Assembly (NCBI GenBank): GCA_001275005.1
Contig: JWZX01003318.1
Coordinates: forward strand, 1 to 64,000
Direction: 5' to 3'
Length of the DNA stretch: 64,000 bases
From: Chrysochromulina tobinii
Lineage: Eukaryota; Haptophyta; Prymnesiales; Chrysochromulinaceae
The notes beneath the pieces were generated by a model, which was given only the letters and a program-made list of their open reading frames with translations, was not told the DNA's origin and did no database searches. The translations under genes were made by a program, and so were the position numbers. This document shows, in pieces, positions 31,420 through 42,354 of the stretch; positions within the stretch are counted from its first letter, which is position 1, and the number at the start of each line of letters is the position of its first letter.

Positions 31420-31919
31420 AGATGTAAACGTTTGTAAGAGCATGGTGAGTGATTCTGAGTGCATTGAACGATTGAAGTTATAGTGGAGCCGGACCCTTGG
31501 CCGGACCGTTTGAGATGGTGAGCGCGGGGAGGAACCCGACCGCGACTTTAACTGACTGACTGACTGACTAATTTTATTGAAGAGCTCTACTACATGTAAT
31601 GAAGAGCGTGGATTTCTTTACGAAAAGGTCAGCTCAGAACGACACAGGTCGACGCAACCATACGAAAAGTAACAATCGGCCGCACTAGCCCACTAGCCCA
31701 CCATTGTAGCCCACCTACCCAGAGCCACTACCACACGTAACACTTAACGTAGAACAGTGCCGTAGCACTACCACACGTAACACAGCACTAACTACCACAC
31801 GTAACACGTAACGCTCAGGACGTGTGAACGTTAACACGACAAACGTTGTTGAAAACGCGGTGAACCGAGCGCCTTTGTTCGAAGAGGAGCAGAGGGTCAC
31901 CCGCCAGCTACTCGCGCCG
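31420..31919. other. Intergenic region upstream of CEP164 with short repeats
   Basis: A 17-bp sequence, actaccacacgtaacac, occurs near 31728, 31767 and 31791, with the related tgccgtagcacta between. A gactgactgactgacta run lies near 31551-31569. No gene is seen. Confidence 0.5.
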
Positions 31920-34900
31920 ATGGACCAGGTGCGCAAGCCGCGATTGCTACTCGGTTCCACGCGCCGCCGCTGCTAACTCGCCCTCCCACACTCTGCGACC
32001 GCCGCAGGTCATCCTCGAGGAAGACATCGACGACAACTATGAGCCGACCGAGGCTGAGATCGACGAGTATGCGCAATGGCTGGGCATGACCGATGAGGAT
32101 GCGCCGCTCCGCTGGATCGCGCGCGAGGGGCTCAAGGCGCCCCTGCCCGAAAACTGGAAGCCATGCAAGACCGGCGAAGCAGGCGAGGTCTACTACTTCA
32201 ACTTTGCGACAGGCGAGTCCGTGTGGGACCACCCGTGTGACGAGCACTACCGCAAGCTCTTCGAGGAGGAGAAGCGCAAGCGTGCGCTGGCGCGCGCGGC
32301 GAGCAGCCGTGACCGCCCTGATCCGCATTCGGGCCGGGCGGCCGCCGTGGTCGCCCCCGGCGCGTCGCTCAACAAGCTGATGCCCTCTCGGGCTCGCTAG
32401 GAGGGCCAGACCCTCTTGGCCGTGTGGGTGGCTCGCGCGACCGCACGGCAGCCGCGGCGCCGGCGGTCGGCGGCTCGCGCGACCGGACGGCGGCGCCGGT
32501 GGTTGTGGCCAAGTCGGGAGCCGACCGCCACGAGCGCGAGGACAAGGCCCTCGGCGGGCGCGAGCGCGTCGACGCCTCGGTCTCCTCGGGCAAGGAGAAG
32601 CTGTCAAGCAAGGATGTTAAGTCGAGCAAGGAACGCTCGAGCGCCTCGGGCAACCGCTCGGCCGACTCGTCGGGCGACTACTCGGACGTGCTCTCGAGCT
32701 CGATGCGCTCGCAGGACAGCCCGCGCGACGGCGGTTCGACGACCGAGCTCGAGCGCCGGCACAAGCAGGAGATCAAGGAGAAGGAGCGTGAGCACAAGGT
32801 GGCGCTGCAAGAGCTGGACGCGCAGCACCGCAACGAGCTGCGCCAGATGCGCCAGCGCCTCGCCGCGCAGGCCGAGGAGGAGAAGCAACGGCTCTCAATG
32901 CAGGCAGAGGAGGAGGCCAAGGAAACGGCGCGGCGCATCCGGGAGGAAGGCGACACTGAGGCCGAGCAGCTCGTGGCGAAGGCCAAGGAACGCAAGGAGC
33001 GCCGAGTCAAGGACGCGCGTGAGGAGGCCGAGCGGCTCGAGAAGAAGGGCGAGAGCGAAGCGCGCCAGCTGGAGGAGGATGCGCAGGAGGCGGCCGCCAA
33101 AGCGAGCAAGCGTGCCAAGGAGAAGCGGGAGAGCCTGGAGGCCGAGGCCGAGGCGGAGGCGGAGCGGCTGGTGCGGCAGGCCAAGGCGGCCGCCGACGCC
33201 AAGACCGAGGCGGCCGTAGCCGACGCGAAGGCCGAGGCGGCCGCCAGCCTCAAGCTCGCCGTCGCCAAGGCCGAGGCCGAGGCGGCCGTGGCGCTCGAGG
33301 CGGCGGTGACCGAGGCGAAGTCGGCCGCGAAGGAGCGTCTCCAGGCAGCTCTCAAGGAGGTCGAGGCAGCCCAGGCGCAGCAAGAGGCGGCCGCGCTGCA
33401 GCAGGCGAAGGCGAAGCGCGAGGAAGCCGCGGCGGCGCAGGAGGCTGCGGCGGCGACAGCCAAGGCTATCGCCGACGCTAAGGCTGCCGCAGCGAAGGAG
33501 ACGGCCGCGGCATTGGCGAAGGTGGAGAAGGAGGCGTCCGCCGAAAAGGAGGCAGCCGTGGCGGCGGCGCTGCAGCGTGGTCAGTCGGACAAGGCCACGG
33601 CGGTCGCGGCGGCCACGGACGCGGCCGCGTCGGCCGAGGCGCTGCGCCGGGCGCAAGAGGACAAAGCACGCGCGGAGGCGGAGGCGCAGCAGGCGCGTAA
33701 GGCACTCGAGGAGCTGCGAGCGACGACGCAGGCGCAGGCGGAGATGACGGCCAAGGCGCACGCGCTCGCTCTGGACGATGCCAAACAGGAGGCGGTTGAG
33801 GCGCGCGAGGCGGCGGTGAAGGCACGCGAGGCGGTTAAGGTGGCCGCGTCCGCCACTTCAAGCGACGAGGTGAGGGCGCAAGCGAAGGCGGAGGCACGTG
33901 CGGAGGCCAAGGCCGCGGTCGAGGCTGCCATCGCCATCGAGCGCGCGGCCGCCGAACGTTCGGCGGCGGCAGAAAAGGCCGCCAAGGCCGAGCTGGTGGC
34001 ACTGCGTCTCGACTACGAAGAGGTCAAGACACGCCGCGCGTCCGACCAGAACGAGGTGACGTCGGTGCAGACGCAGCAGCTGCGCGCGCAGCTCACGCAG
34101 TCCCAGCAGGAGACGCGCAAGGCGAGGGCGGCCGCAGAGGCCGGCGAGGAAGCTCTCGCGGAGGCCAAGGCGGAGGCGGAGGCGGCCAGGACGCAGGCGC
34201 AGGCGGCCAAGGCGAAGGCGGAGGCGGCCAATGCGGAGGTAGCCAAGGCCAAGGCGGAGGCGGAGGCGGCCAATGCGGAGGTAGCCAAGGCCAAGGCGGC
34301 CCCGGCGCCTAAGGTGTCGCCTGTGGCGGAGGCCCCGACTGAGGGCGCGGGCTCAGCGGAGCTGCGGCGCCAGCTGCAGCAGGCGGAGGAGCGCGTGGCG
34401 TCTGTCTCCGCGGAGCTGCGCGAGGTGTGGAAAGAGCTCGCCGAGGAGAAGGCAGCCCGTCAGCGGGCCGAGGAGCGCGCGGCCGAGGCGGAGGCGCGTT
34501 CGGGCGCGTCGCTCAAGGAGGCGGAGCGTCAGGCCGCCCGCGCCAAGGAAGCGGCCGCCGCTGCGCTCAAGGCGACCGAGGGTGGCAGCGAAAGCGACCG
34601 ACGGCTGCGCGAGGCCGCGGCGAGCGCGGCCGACGAGGCGGAGGCAGCACGTGTCGAGGCATCGGCCGCTCGCGCCGAGGCGACGGCGTCCAAGCGCGCA
34701 CTGAGCGCCGCGCGCGACGAGAGCGCGCGTGCGGCAGAGGCAGAGGCGCGGCTCACGGGCGAGGTGCGGCGGCTCAAGGCTGAGCTCGCGGCGGCCACTG
34801 CGAGGGCGGACGAGAGCGGCGAACGCGTGGCAGCGCTCGAGGCGGAGAAGCAGCGCGTCAAGGCGAGTGCGAGCAGCGCCGCCGCCGAGGCTGAGGCGGC

Positions 34901-36557
34901 ACACGCGGCGGAGGCGGCGGCGCTCAAGGCCGCCAAGGCTGCCAAGGAGCAGTTGAGCGCCGCCGAGGTGCGCGCGGATGAGGCTGAGCGCAAGGCGAGT
35001 GAGGCGGTGCGCGCCGCCCGCCTCGCAGCGGCCAGCGAGAGCGATGCCGCGGCGGCTGAGCAACTGAGCACCAAGCGGCAGTCGGCTGCCGAGCTTGCGA
35101 GCGCGAAGGTGGAAGCGAAGGCGATTCGAGAGGCGGCGGAGGATGAGGCGCACGCGATGCTCGCGAAGGCGAAGAGCGAACGCGCCACCGCCGCGGCCGA
35201 GGCGGCGGCGCTCAAGGCCGAGGCGGAGGCGATGCTTGTGGCTGCCAAGGATGCGGAGCGGCGAGCGAACTTGCGCGCGGCCGCACGTCTCGAGGACGAC
35301 GCGGCGATGGGCGCGCGCGATGCGGCCGCGCGTGATGCGGAGACGGCCGCTCTGCGACGCACGCACGAGGCGCGCATGGCGACGCTGCGTCGCGAGCAGG
35401 AGGCAGAGGAGGCGGCGGCCGCGGCGGCGGTCGCAGCGGCGTCGGCGCGCGCCGCGGCGGCACGCAACGAGGCCGCCGCGCTTGAGGCGGTGCGCCGCGA
35501 GCACGAGGCGACCTCCAAAGCCCTGAAAACCGGGCTCGAGAACGACGCCGCCGCCGCCGAGCGCTCGGTGCGCGTGGGCCTCGCGGAGCTCGGAAGTGGC
35601 TCTCGTGCTGCTGCGCTCATCAACGCCGCCGCGCCGCCGGCGAGGGGTGATGCATTCAAAAAGGGCGAGCCGGCCGCTCCTGCTTTGGCCGAAGGCGGCA
35701 GCTTCTTCTCTCTCGAGGCGGCGCATGCGGAACACTCCCGGCTCAAGCAGGTTCGCGCCTTTTTGCGCGCACAGGCGCGCATGATTAAGAGTCGGCAGGC
35801 GCAGCTGCATGCGGACCAGCAGGCCTGGAAGCGATCGATGCGCGCGCTCACCACGGCGGCGCACGGCGGGCCCGAGCACGAGCGCATGCATGCGATCATG
35901 CGCAAGCTGCGCCACACCCTCGAGCGGCAGGCGAGCACACTCAACGACGACACGGAGCACCTGCAGAGCTGCTTCCTGTGGATGCGCCAGCTCGAGGCGG
36001 CCGCCAAGGCGCACGTGGCCAACGCCGCCGCGGCCGGCAAGCCGGGCAGCGGAGCGGCCGACGAGCTCGACGACGACGATCTCGACGAGGCAGACGCGCT
36101 TCTCCGGGGAGGCGCTCTGGCAGATCTCGAGGGGGAGGCCGAGATGGCCTCGTACGGCTTTGCGATGCCGCCCTCGCACCTGGCCACGGGCGCGCACCCG
36201 GCGGCCTCGGCGTTTGCCGCGGCGCCCCTCGCCATTGCCCACCACCAGCAGCAGCAGCAGCACAGGTACCGCTCGCCGCGCCAGCGCTCCTCCGCTCGCG
36301 ACCTGCCGCGCCACGCGTCCTTTGAGACCGTCCGAGGCGTCGCTGCGGCGCAGGAGAACCTTCGCGCTGCACAGGCGGCCGCCGCCGCCGCCTCATCGCG
36401 CCATCCGCGGAGCGCGCGCCACCACGGCACGGCCGATCCGTACATGGCCAAGGAGCATGAGATGGGTGCACTGCTTGAGGCGCACGGGCGCTGGCTCCAC
36501 TCGCTTGCGCGCGAGGTGCAGCCGCCACCCCCGGGGATGCCCTCGCACGCGTGGTGA
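31920..36557 (+). CDS. CEP164: CEP164 homologue (centriolar distal-appendage protein)
   Basis: Exon 1 is only nine bases (ATG GAC CAG at 31920), followed by a GT-AG intron at 31929-32007. Exon 2 starts VILEEDIDDNYEPTE, matching the CEP164 N-terminus. Then comes the WW region: LPENWKPCKTGEAGEVYYF, FATGESVWDHPCDEHYRKL. In human CEP164 this part binds TTBK2 to start ciliogenesis at distal appendages. At about 32383-32400 (LNKLMPS) the frame must move by -1/+2 to continue GSLGGPDPLGRVGGSRDRT; the site is a tctc repeat and the other frame stops at once. The rest, about 1,370 residues, is a very Ala/Glu/Lys-rich coiled coil, as in the family. It ends with a less repetitive region (HTLERQASTLNDDTEHLQSC). 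The gene implies the organism builds cilia or flagella. Confidence 0.88.
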
Positions 36558-37293
36558 GAATGAACAAGGACGAGATCGGATCAGATCGAGATCAGATCAG
36601 ATCGAGATCGGATCAGATCGCCTCTGGGGCCCCCCGTCAGCGCGTGTGAGAGGGATGTACGGTGACGGATGTACCGGCAAGGGTAGGGGCAGGCTCCTTC
36701 CGGCGCAGGCGGAGCCGGGTCACGGTCAGTCAGGCCGCAGTCGGGCAGTGGAGGCCCGGCAGTGGTAGCAGCGCTAGCAGCGGTAGCCCCTGGCCCGATG
36801 AGCGATGTGGGTGTGCGATCCAGCGCGGGCAGTGAGATGGGGCGTTGGACATGGCGGTCGCGCGGCCAGTGCCGAGCATGTGACGCGTCGGGTCAGATCC
36901 GAGAGCGAGCAGAGGCCGGGCGCGAGGGTGTGTGCCGTGCGGGGTGTGAGAAGTGAGATCATGTCACTTGTCACTAGCGGGGACCCTGACCCGCTCCTCC
37001 CCTGCCGCCGTGGTCTTCGTGCTGTAAAGGCAAAGCCGAGCGTCCTGTAGGTTTGGTTACGCGGGAGCTCGCGTAAAGTGTTCAGCTATCAAGTGTTACG
37101 TCCTATATAGCCTGAACCTTTTCTTCCGGAGCCGGTGTTCGATATCGACGCCACACGCGCGCGCCGCGCCCCCACAAGCCCACTCTGCCACCCGGCACAT
37201 ACACAAGTCTCATACTACATACACTCTGCCACCCGGCACATACACAAGTCTCATACAAGTCAACCCGACCTCTCCCCACTCGTCCTCAGCTGT
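36558..37293. repeat. Convergent intergenic spacer with repeats
   Basis: It lies between the ends of CEP164 and the EF-hand/LRR gene. A gatcagatcgagatcg array runs at about 36573-36620. A segment of about 40 bp beginning cactctgccacccggcac occurs twice in near-tandem at about 37180 and 37222. No coding frame is convincing. Confidence 0.6.
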
Positions 37294-39825
37294 TCAGCCC
37301 TCTTTCGACTTCGCCTTCGGCACAATGGAGAACCCATCCGAGGACTCGAGTTCAAAGTCGCAGTCGAGGCGTGGACCTTGGAAGGAGCGCATCGCTTGCA
37401 AAACGCCCCTCCTACCCGATTCGGGAATGCGCTCGTTCCCCGACAGGTTGATGTACGCGAGCTTCGGCAGCTGGCCGCTCGTGATCATCTCTGCCAGCTG
37501 CGCGACGCCGATCTCATCCAGATCGTTGCCAGTCATGGAGAGGCTCGTGAGAGGCGTGGGGCAGCTCCGTGCTACCGTCGCGAGCAGCAGCTGCAGGTCC
37601 GAGGAGGTGAGTCCCTTGTTTGGGAGGCTCACAGCCACGCCATTGTCGAGCTCGCCCGTGCTCATCATCCGCCCCTCGCCAAAGTAGCTGAGCCACTTCG
37701 TCGAGCGCTCCGCCAAGAGAGCGCTCGCCGTCCGGTGATCGAAGGGCGCCGGGAGCCCCATATCGAGAGAGCGAAGTTTGGGGGGCGCCCGGGGCGCGCA
37801 ACAGGCCAAGCCGAGAGCGGTGGCGCCTTCGGTGGTGAGCGAGTTCGAGACGAGCGTGAGTGAGGTCAAGTTGGGCAGCTTGCCGCAGTATTCTCCTCGC
37901 AGAGTCGGGCTGGCCATATGGGCGGCGAGCCCCTTGACGAGTGCGTCGGCCGCGGCGGAGGGCACGTTGCTAAAATGGAGTGTGAGCGACTCAACGGTCG
38001 GTGGCAGAGCGTCGGCCAGGTTCTTGGCGAGATAGGCGTCGAGGTCGACGCAGCCCGAGAGATTGGCGCTCAGGTGCGTGAGCGTCGAGGCGCTCAGGGC
38101 GAACAAGCACGTCGTCAGGAGCGTGCCGCCCGTGTCGAAGGCGCGACGGAGCGCCGCGACCGCCACGCGACCGCGCACGGCGGCTGCGAGAGCCTCGGGG
38201 GCCACGCCGGTCTTGTCCATGTGGCCGAGGATGGCGCGCTTGTCGTGCTCGATCGAGGTGTGCGCGTCGTCGACGTTGAGGCTGAGTGCCTGGAAGATGA
38301 GCTCGATGGGGAAGTACGCCTCGCGCTCGGTCTTGTTGGCGGTCTCACCGACGCCATGTGGCCTCACCGCATGTCGGCACGTCGGCCCGAGACCGCGGTC
38401 GATCATCGTCACGCCGTCGGTCAGACCCACGGCATATGTCGGGACCGGCGGCTTGGGCAGACGGCGCTTGCTGAGGTGAGGGTGCGGCGCATACAGGTCG
38501 AGCAGCTTCGGCGGCCGGCCCGGCTGGCGCACGTTGATGGCGAGGAAGAGCTCATAAAGGATCCAAAACCGACGGAAGGCGACGCCGCACCTGTCGACGG
38601 CGACGAGCGTGCCGATTGAGAGCGCCACAGCGCGCGGCATGGCGAAGCGCGCGGGGTCGCTCATCTCGACGGGAGACTCGTCGTGCTGGTTGAGGGCAAA
38701 CGCGGCGATCCAGTACGAGGCCCCGTCCTCAGAGACGCCACGGTCACGCGAATGGCGCTCGAGACATAGAAGCAGGTTGTGGAACGAGTCGCCCCACCAG
38801 TGCACAACTGTCCATGACGGCTGGATCGTAAATTCGGAGCACCGCTCCACGTACGAGCAGTCGCACGAGAGCGTGCACGGCTTGATCACGTACCGCTGCA
38901 GCTCGTACATGTTGAGGCTCGTCGGCTCGAGAAGCTCACCATGAACGTCCATCCAGCCCTCTTGTATGCACCGCTCATTGACGTGGCTCCACAGCTGGCG
39001 TAGCATCGTCAGGGTGATGCCGCGCATCTCGGGCTGCACGATGTGGAGGGGCGCCCGGCCGCAATGCAGCTCCGCCATCTTCGTGGTGACGGCGAAGTTG
39101 GGCTTCACAAGGGAGAGCAGCATGCCGAAGCCCTCGGTACTCTGTCCGACGACCCCACTCCCGTCGAAGCCAGCGGCGTGGAAGCATTTGCGCCACTCGT
39201 CGCAGGAGATCTCGCCGTTGCCGTCCGTGTCGATCTTGCCGAGCAGCTCCTCGACCTTGTCGTTGTCGAGGGGCGAGTGCTTGAAGAACTGGCGTAGCTC
39301 GTCGATGGAAAGTTGCCCACTGCCATCGACGTCGATCACCTTGAAGATGATGTCGGGCGTTGTCCACGAACGGTACGGCAGGTCGACGCCGTAGCTCGTC
39401 CTATATGCAGCAGTTTTGCGCATCCAGTCTTTGGTCACCTTCCTCGTCGCCGGAGGCGAGCCGCTGCGCTCTGAACGTGGTGAACCTTTTGGCGGCACCT
39501 CGATCGTTGCATTGGAAGGGAGCGATGAGCCGCTCGCAGCCGAACCTCGCGGTGAGCGCTGCGTCTCAGCTGCTGCGGCGTGACGGCGCGGTGAGCCGCT
39601 CGCAGCCGAACCTCGAGGCGAACGCGGAGTCTCCATCACTGGGTACCCGACTGCTGTTGGAGGGCGCGGTGACATGTTCGGGCTCTGGCTTGGAAGATGG
39701 GTTGGTCCGTATGGCGGCTTGCGCGGCGATTCCAGCGCGGTGATCGCGTGGATAACACGACCCGGGAGGGCCGGGAGTCGCGGCGATTGGATGCGCGGCG
39801 AGAGCGGCGTTTGGGCGCCTTGCAT
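37294..39825 (-). CDS. EF-hand / protist-type domain / leucine-rich repeat protein
   Basis: The frame continues upstream without ATG, so the ATG at 39825 (MQGAQTPLSPRIQSP) is taken, giving 843 residues. A Ser/Pro-rich head contains duplicated SPRGSAASGS. Two EF-hands follow (DVDGSGQLSIDEL and DTDGNGEISCDEW), both with intact calcium-binding loops. A central domain with SWTVVHWWGDSFHNLLLCLE and ASYWIAAFALNQHD belongs, from memory, to a family common in dinoflagellates and haptophytes and of unknown function. C-terminal LRRs include LTSLSMTGNDLDEIGVAQLA and LAYINLSGNERIPESG. A calcium-regulated scaffold is a reasonable inference, no more. No introns are required. It ends convergently with CEP164, 736 bp away. 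Confidence 0.75.
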   Translation of the reverse strand: MQGAQTPLSPRIQSPRLPALPGRVIHAITALESPRKPPYGPTHLPSQSPNMSPRPPTAVGYPVMETPRSPRGSAASGSPRRHAAAAETQRSPRGSAASGSSLPSNATIEVPPKGSPRSERSGSPPATRKVTKDWMRKTAAYRTSYGVDLPYRSWTTPDIIFKVIDVDGSGQLSIDELRQFFKHSPLDNDKVEELLGKIDTDGNGEISCDEWRKCFHAAGFDGSGVVGQSTEGFGMLLSLVKPNFAVTTKMAELHCGRAPLHIVQPEMRGITLTMLRQLWSHVNERCIQEGWMDVHGELLEPTSLNMYELQRYVIKPCTLSCDCSYVERCSEFTIQPSWTVVHWWGDSFHNLLLCLERHSRDRGVSEDGASYWIAAFALNQHDESPVEMSDPARFAMPRAVALSIGTLVAVDRCGVAFRRFWILYELFLAINVRQPGRPPKLLDLYAPHPHLSKRRLPKPPVPTYAVGLTDGVTMIDRGLGPTCRHAVRPHGVGETANKTEREAYFPIELIFQALSLNVDDAHTSIEHDKRAILGHMDKTGVAPEALAAAVRGRVAVAALRRAFDTGGTLLTTCLFALSASTLTHLSANLSGCVDLDAYLAKNLADALPPTVESLTLHFSNVPSAAADALVKGLAAHMASPTLRGEYCGKLPNLTSLTLVSNSLTTEGATALGLACCAPRAPPKLRSLDMGLPAPFDHRTASALLAERSTKWLSYFGEGRMMSTGELDNGVAVSLPNKGLTSSDLQLLLATVARSCPTPLTSLSMTGNDLDEIGVAQLAEMITSGQLPKLAYINLSGNERIPESGRRGVLQAMRSFQGPRLDCDFELESSDGFSIVPKAKSKEG

Positions 39826-39960
39826 CGGTCTGAGAGAGTCTTCGAAACAGTGAACCGACAAACAACGCAGGAGAAAAAGTGCATGCCACTCGACGAAAGC
39901 CTCGTCCAACCCAAACGAAAACCCCTAATAAGGATCACTACAACCCACCAGTGGGTCGCC

Positions 39961-40836
39961 CTACTTCTTGGCCTTGCCGGCCGGGGGCACCTGCGAGAAG
40001 GCGGCGGCAAAGCCATCGGCAAGCTGCACGTGCGCCGGCGTGGCGGCCGCGCTGTAGCCCACGCGCGACTTGCAGCCCGTCAGCTCAATCTCATCAAACC
40101 CCTCGGCAAACTCGGGCGTGTCAAACTTGAGTTCCTCTCCCTTGACCGGATGGTAGACGGGCCCCGCAATTGCCATGACCGGAGCCGCGCTCGACTGGCC
40201 GCCCTCGAGTTTCTCGAATGCGCCGACGGCGTTGGCTGAGGCGTCGACCTTCTTGGCGCCGACCTGGCCCTTCCCCTTGAGAGGCGGCTTCTCCTTGATG
40301 CGTGGGCCGAAGATGTCTGCCTCGCACTTCTCGAGGACCGCGTACACGTAGTGCGAGAGCAGCAGGATCACGCCGCAGAACGCAAAGAAGGCGGGGAGCA
40401 CGCGATCGGTGAGCGCCCACGCGTGGTCGACGCGCGTGTCCGGGCCGGACATGTATACGTCTGTCTCGGCGTCCTCATTCGTGTCCTCGAGCCGCGCTGG
40501 CCGCCACCGGGCGTCGTAGCCTCCCTGCTGCCACACACCGCCAAGTAGCTCAAGTCGCTTGCACTGACCGAAAATGTCCTCGTACGAGCGCATGTCCCAA
40601 GGTGCGTCCGCCACGAGAACGCACGGAAACGAGCGATCGTCCATCACGGCGAGCAAGTCGAAGCCAAGCACCGAGTGCCTTGCCTGCGCTATCGGCACTT
40701 GCCTCAAGAAACCAATCGCCAAGAGCGACAGGGAGATTGCAAAGCACGTGCGGGAGGCCACGAGAAAGCCATTCTCGTCCCGGCGACCCTCGTCGTCGTA
40801 CATGACCGTGTCCATGGGCGCGAGCGCAGAGTCCAT
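39961..40836 (-). CDS. Two-transmembrane protein of unknown function
   Basis: The ATG at 40836 (MDSALAPMDTVMYDDEG) gives 291 residues. TM1 is TCFAISLSLLAIGFLRQVPI, and TM2 is LPAFFAFCGVILLLSHYVYA. The lumenal or extracellular loop between them has DAPWDMRSYEDIFGQCKRLE. The C-terminal 130 residues are Lys/Pro-rich then acidic and end PPAGKAKK, a possible dilysine-like ER signal (KxKK-COOH form AKK, imperfect). I recognise no family. The ATG is 240 bp from the divergent J-domain gene. Confidence 0.6.
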   Translation of the reverse strand: MDSALAPMDTVMYDDEGRRDENGFLVASRTCFAISLSLLAIGFLRQVPIAQARHSVLGFDLLAVMDDRSFPCVLVADAPWDMRSYEDIFGQCKRLELLGGVWQQGGYDARWRPARLEDTNEDAETDVYMSGPDTRVDHAWALTDRVLPAFFAFCGVILLLSHYVYAVLEKCEADIFGPRIKEKPPLKGKGQVGAKKVDASANAVGAFEKLEGGQSSAAPVMAIAGPVYHPVKGEELKFDTPEFAEGFDEIELTGCKSRVGYSAAATPAHVQLADGFAAAFSQVPPAGKAKK

Positions 40837-41076
40837 TCTTCCGAGGTGGGGACGAGGAAATGACAAATTTGGAAATTAGAGCATGCACCTCGCATGTAAA
40901 TAGACGTGGAGGGAGGCCGGTTGCGCCTGATCGTGGCTGGTGTAGCTGATTGTGCCTGATAATGTGAAATCTTTGAGCCGGTTACAAAACTTGGTGCGCT
41001 TTAACGGAACTCCCATCGACGGCCAACGCAACCGTCCGTCCACAGATGGCATGTAATCGCCCCGAAAGCGACGCTG

Positions 41077-41753
41077 ATGGCCGCGCTCGTGTCGACGCGC
41101 GATGGAACCAACGACCAAGAGATCTGGGATCAGATGGCAGACGAGCTCGTCGAGTGTATCGCTGCATATCTCGTCCCTGGGTCCTTGGAGAGCCCGTGGC
41201 TGTCTCGGCCTCTCAGTGACGTGAGCAGCTACTATGCTCAATCGAGCATCGGCGCTGCACACTGGATGCAGCTCAGCAAGGCTCTCTTCCGGCGTGGGCA
41301 GCGCAACAAATGGGAACTGTCGCTGCAACGCAATCGCCGGTGCCGCATTGAGACTACCGCCTGCTGCCGCATTCTCGAGTGCCAAAGTGCTGGACAATAT
41401 GACTGTGAGATGCCGAACTCAAAGTCTATGCGGTGTCACGCGCCCATGCGCTGACCGTGCCCGGACCTATCGTAATTTACGCAGGGCCACTCGAGGTGCT
41501 CAAGCTGCGCGCGTCGAAGGCCGCGGACAGCGTTCAGCTCAGCCACTCCGTTCCGATTGCACGGCGGACTCTGCGTGCGGCCTTTTGTGCTGTTGCGATG
41601 GAGGTGCACCCGGATCGGCTGAACACCCCGTTGGCGGCGCAGGCAATGATCGTGCTCAATGAGGCGTACAGACAGGCGGTCATCATGTTCGCCGAGCGGG
41701 ACACGAACGACGTCATCCAGCTCGACGCGCTCGGTCTGCAACACGTCGTGTGA
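41077..41753 (+). CDS. Small J-domain-like protein, one probable intron
   Basis: The ATG at 41077 opens a frame with IWDQMADELVECIAAYL (F-box-like in look only) to about 41440. A downstream frame then reads PLEVLKLRASKAAD and TLRAAFCAVAMEVHPDRLNT, followed by AAQAMIVLNEAYRQAV, a helix II-HPD-helix III arrangement of a J-domain near 41571-41680. An intron ending at the acceptor ATTTACGCAG (about 41483) joins the frames if the donor is the GT at about 41433. The HPD motif is what stimulates Hsp70 ATPase. The J-domain is at the C-terminus and lacks the DnaJ G/F and zinc regions, so it is a type III protein. The donor is uncertain. Confidence 0.55.
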
Positions 41754-42354
41754 GGCTGAACGACTACGCCCGACGTCGCTCGCATGCAATCCGCGAGATC
41801 GAGTGCAGTGCCGTAAGGGCCCAGTCGCACATGGTGCTCCGGCCGTGCCTTGCGCCAATGCGGCGCCCACGGTCGCCATGTTGTAGATGTCGAGTACGGA
41901 GTAGAGCCGCGACCGCGTCGCGCGTCGAGCGTGCTCAAGTCGCGCCCGACAGCAGATGCAGCAGCTCAGATATATAGGGCACACTGTAGGGCAGCACGAG
42001 AGGTTCAATCACAGATTACATCACAGGTACAGCAGGAGCGGTCGATCATAAGAAACAGTCTATTAGTTCGGTTTTAAAGCCTGTGACCCCGGTGTCGTGT
42101 GTGTCCGGTCGGGTCTGTTTCGGTTATATCTCTTAATAGTAGTCTATTCCGTCAATCATCATGATCTCTAGCGCGGCAGGTCTAGAAGTTGTGTAATATG
42201 TATAGAAAGATATGTTTGCATCCGAGCGGCCCAGTACGTCGCACCTATCTCTCACTCGTCGCGGGCCAAAGGCACTGGAGCGCGCAGCAAAAGCTCGTCC
42301 GACGTCGGCGGTCTATTACAGTTCATCTTACAGTCAGTGAGCTCTGGTTACTGC
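41754..42354. other. Convergent intergenic region
   Basis: It lies between the J-domain and oxygenase stops. It is AT-richer than its surroundings around 42000-42200. No gene, RNA or clear repeat is seen. Confidence 0.4.

Noticed and set aside
34353-36451. Two very long minus-strand ORFs inside CEP164
   Set aside because: They are shadows of the Ala/Glu/Lys-rich coiled coil in high-GC sequence and have no domain features.
41077-41440. F-box domain in the J-domain gene
   Set aside because: Only a short helical resemblance (DELVECIAAYL), too weak to call.
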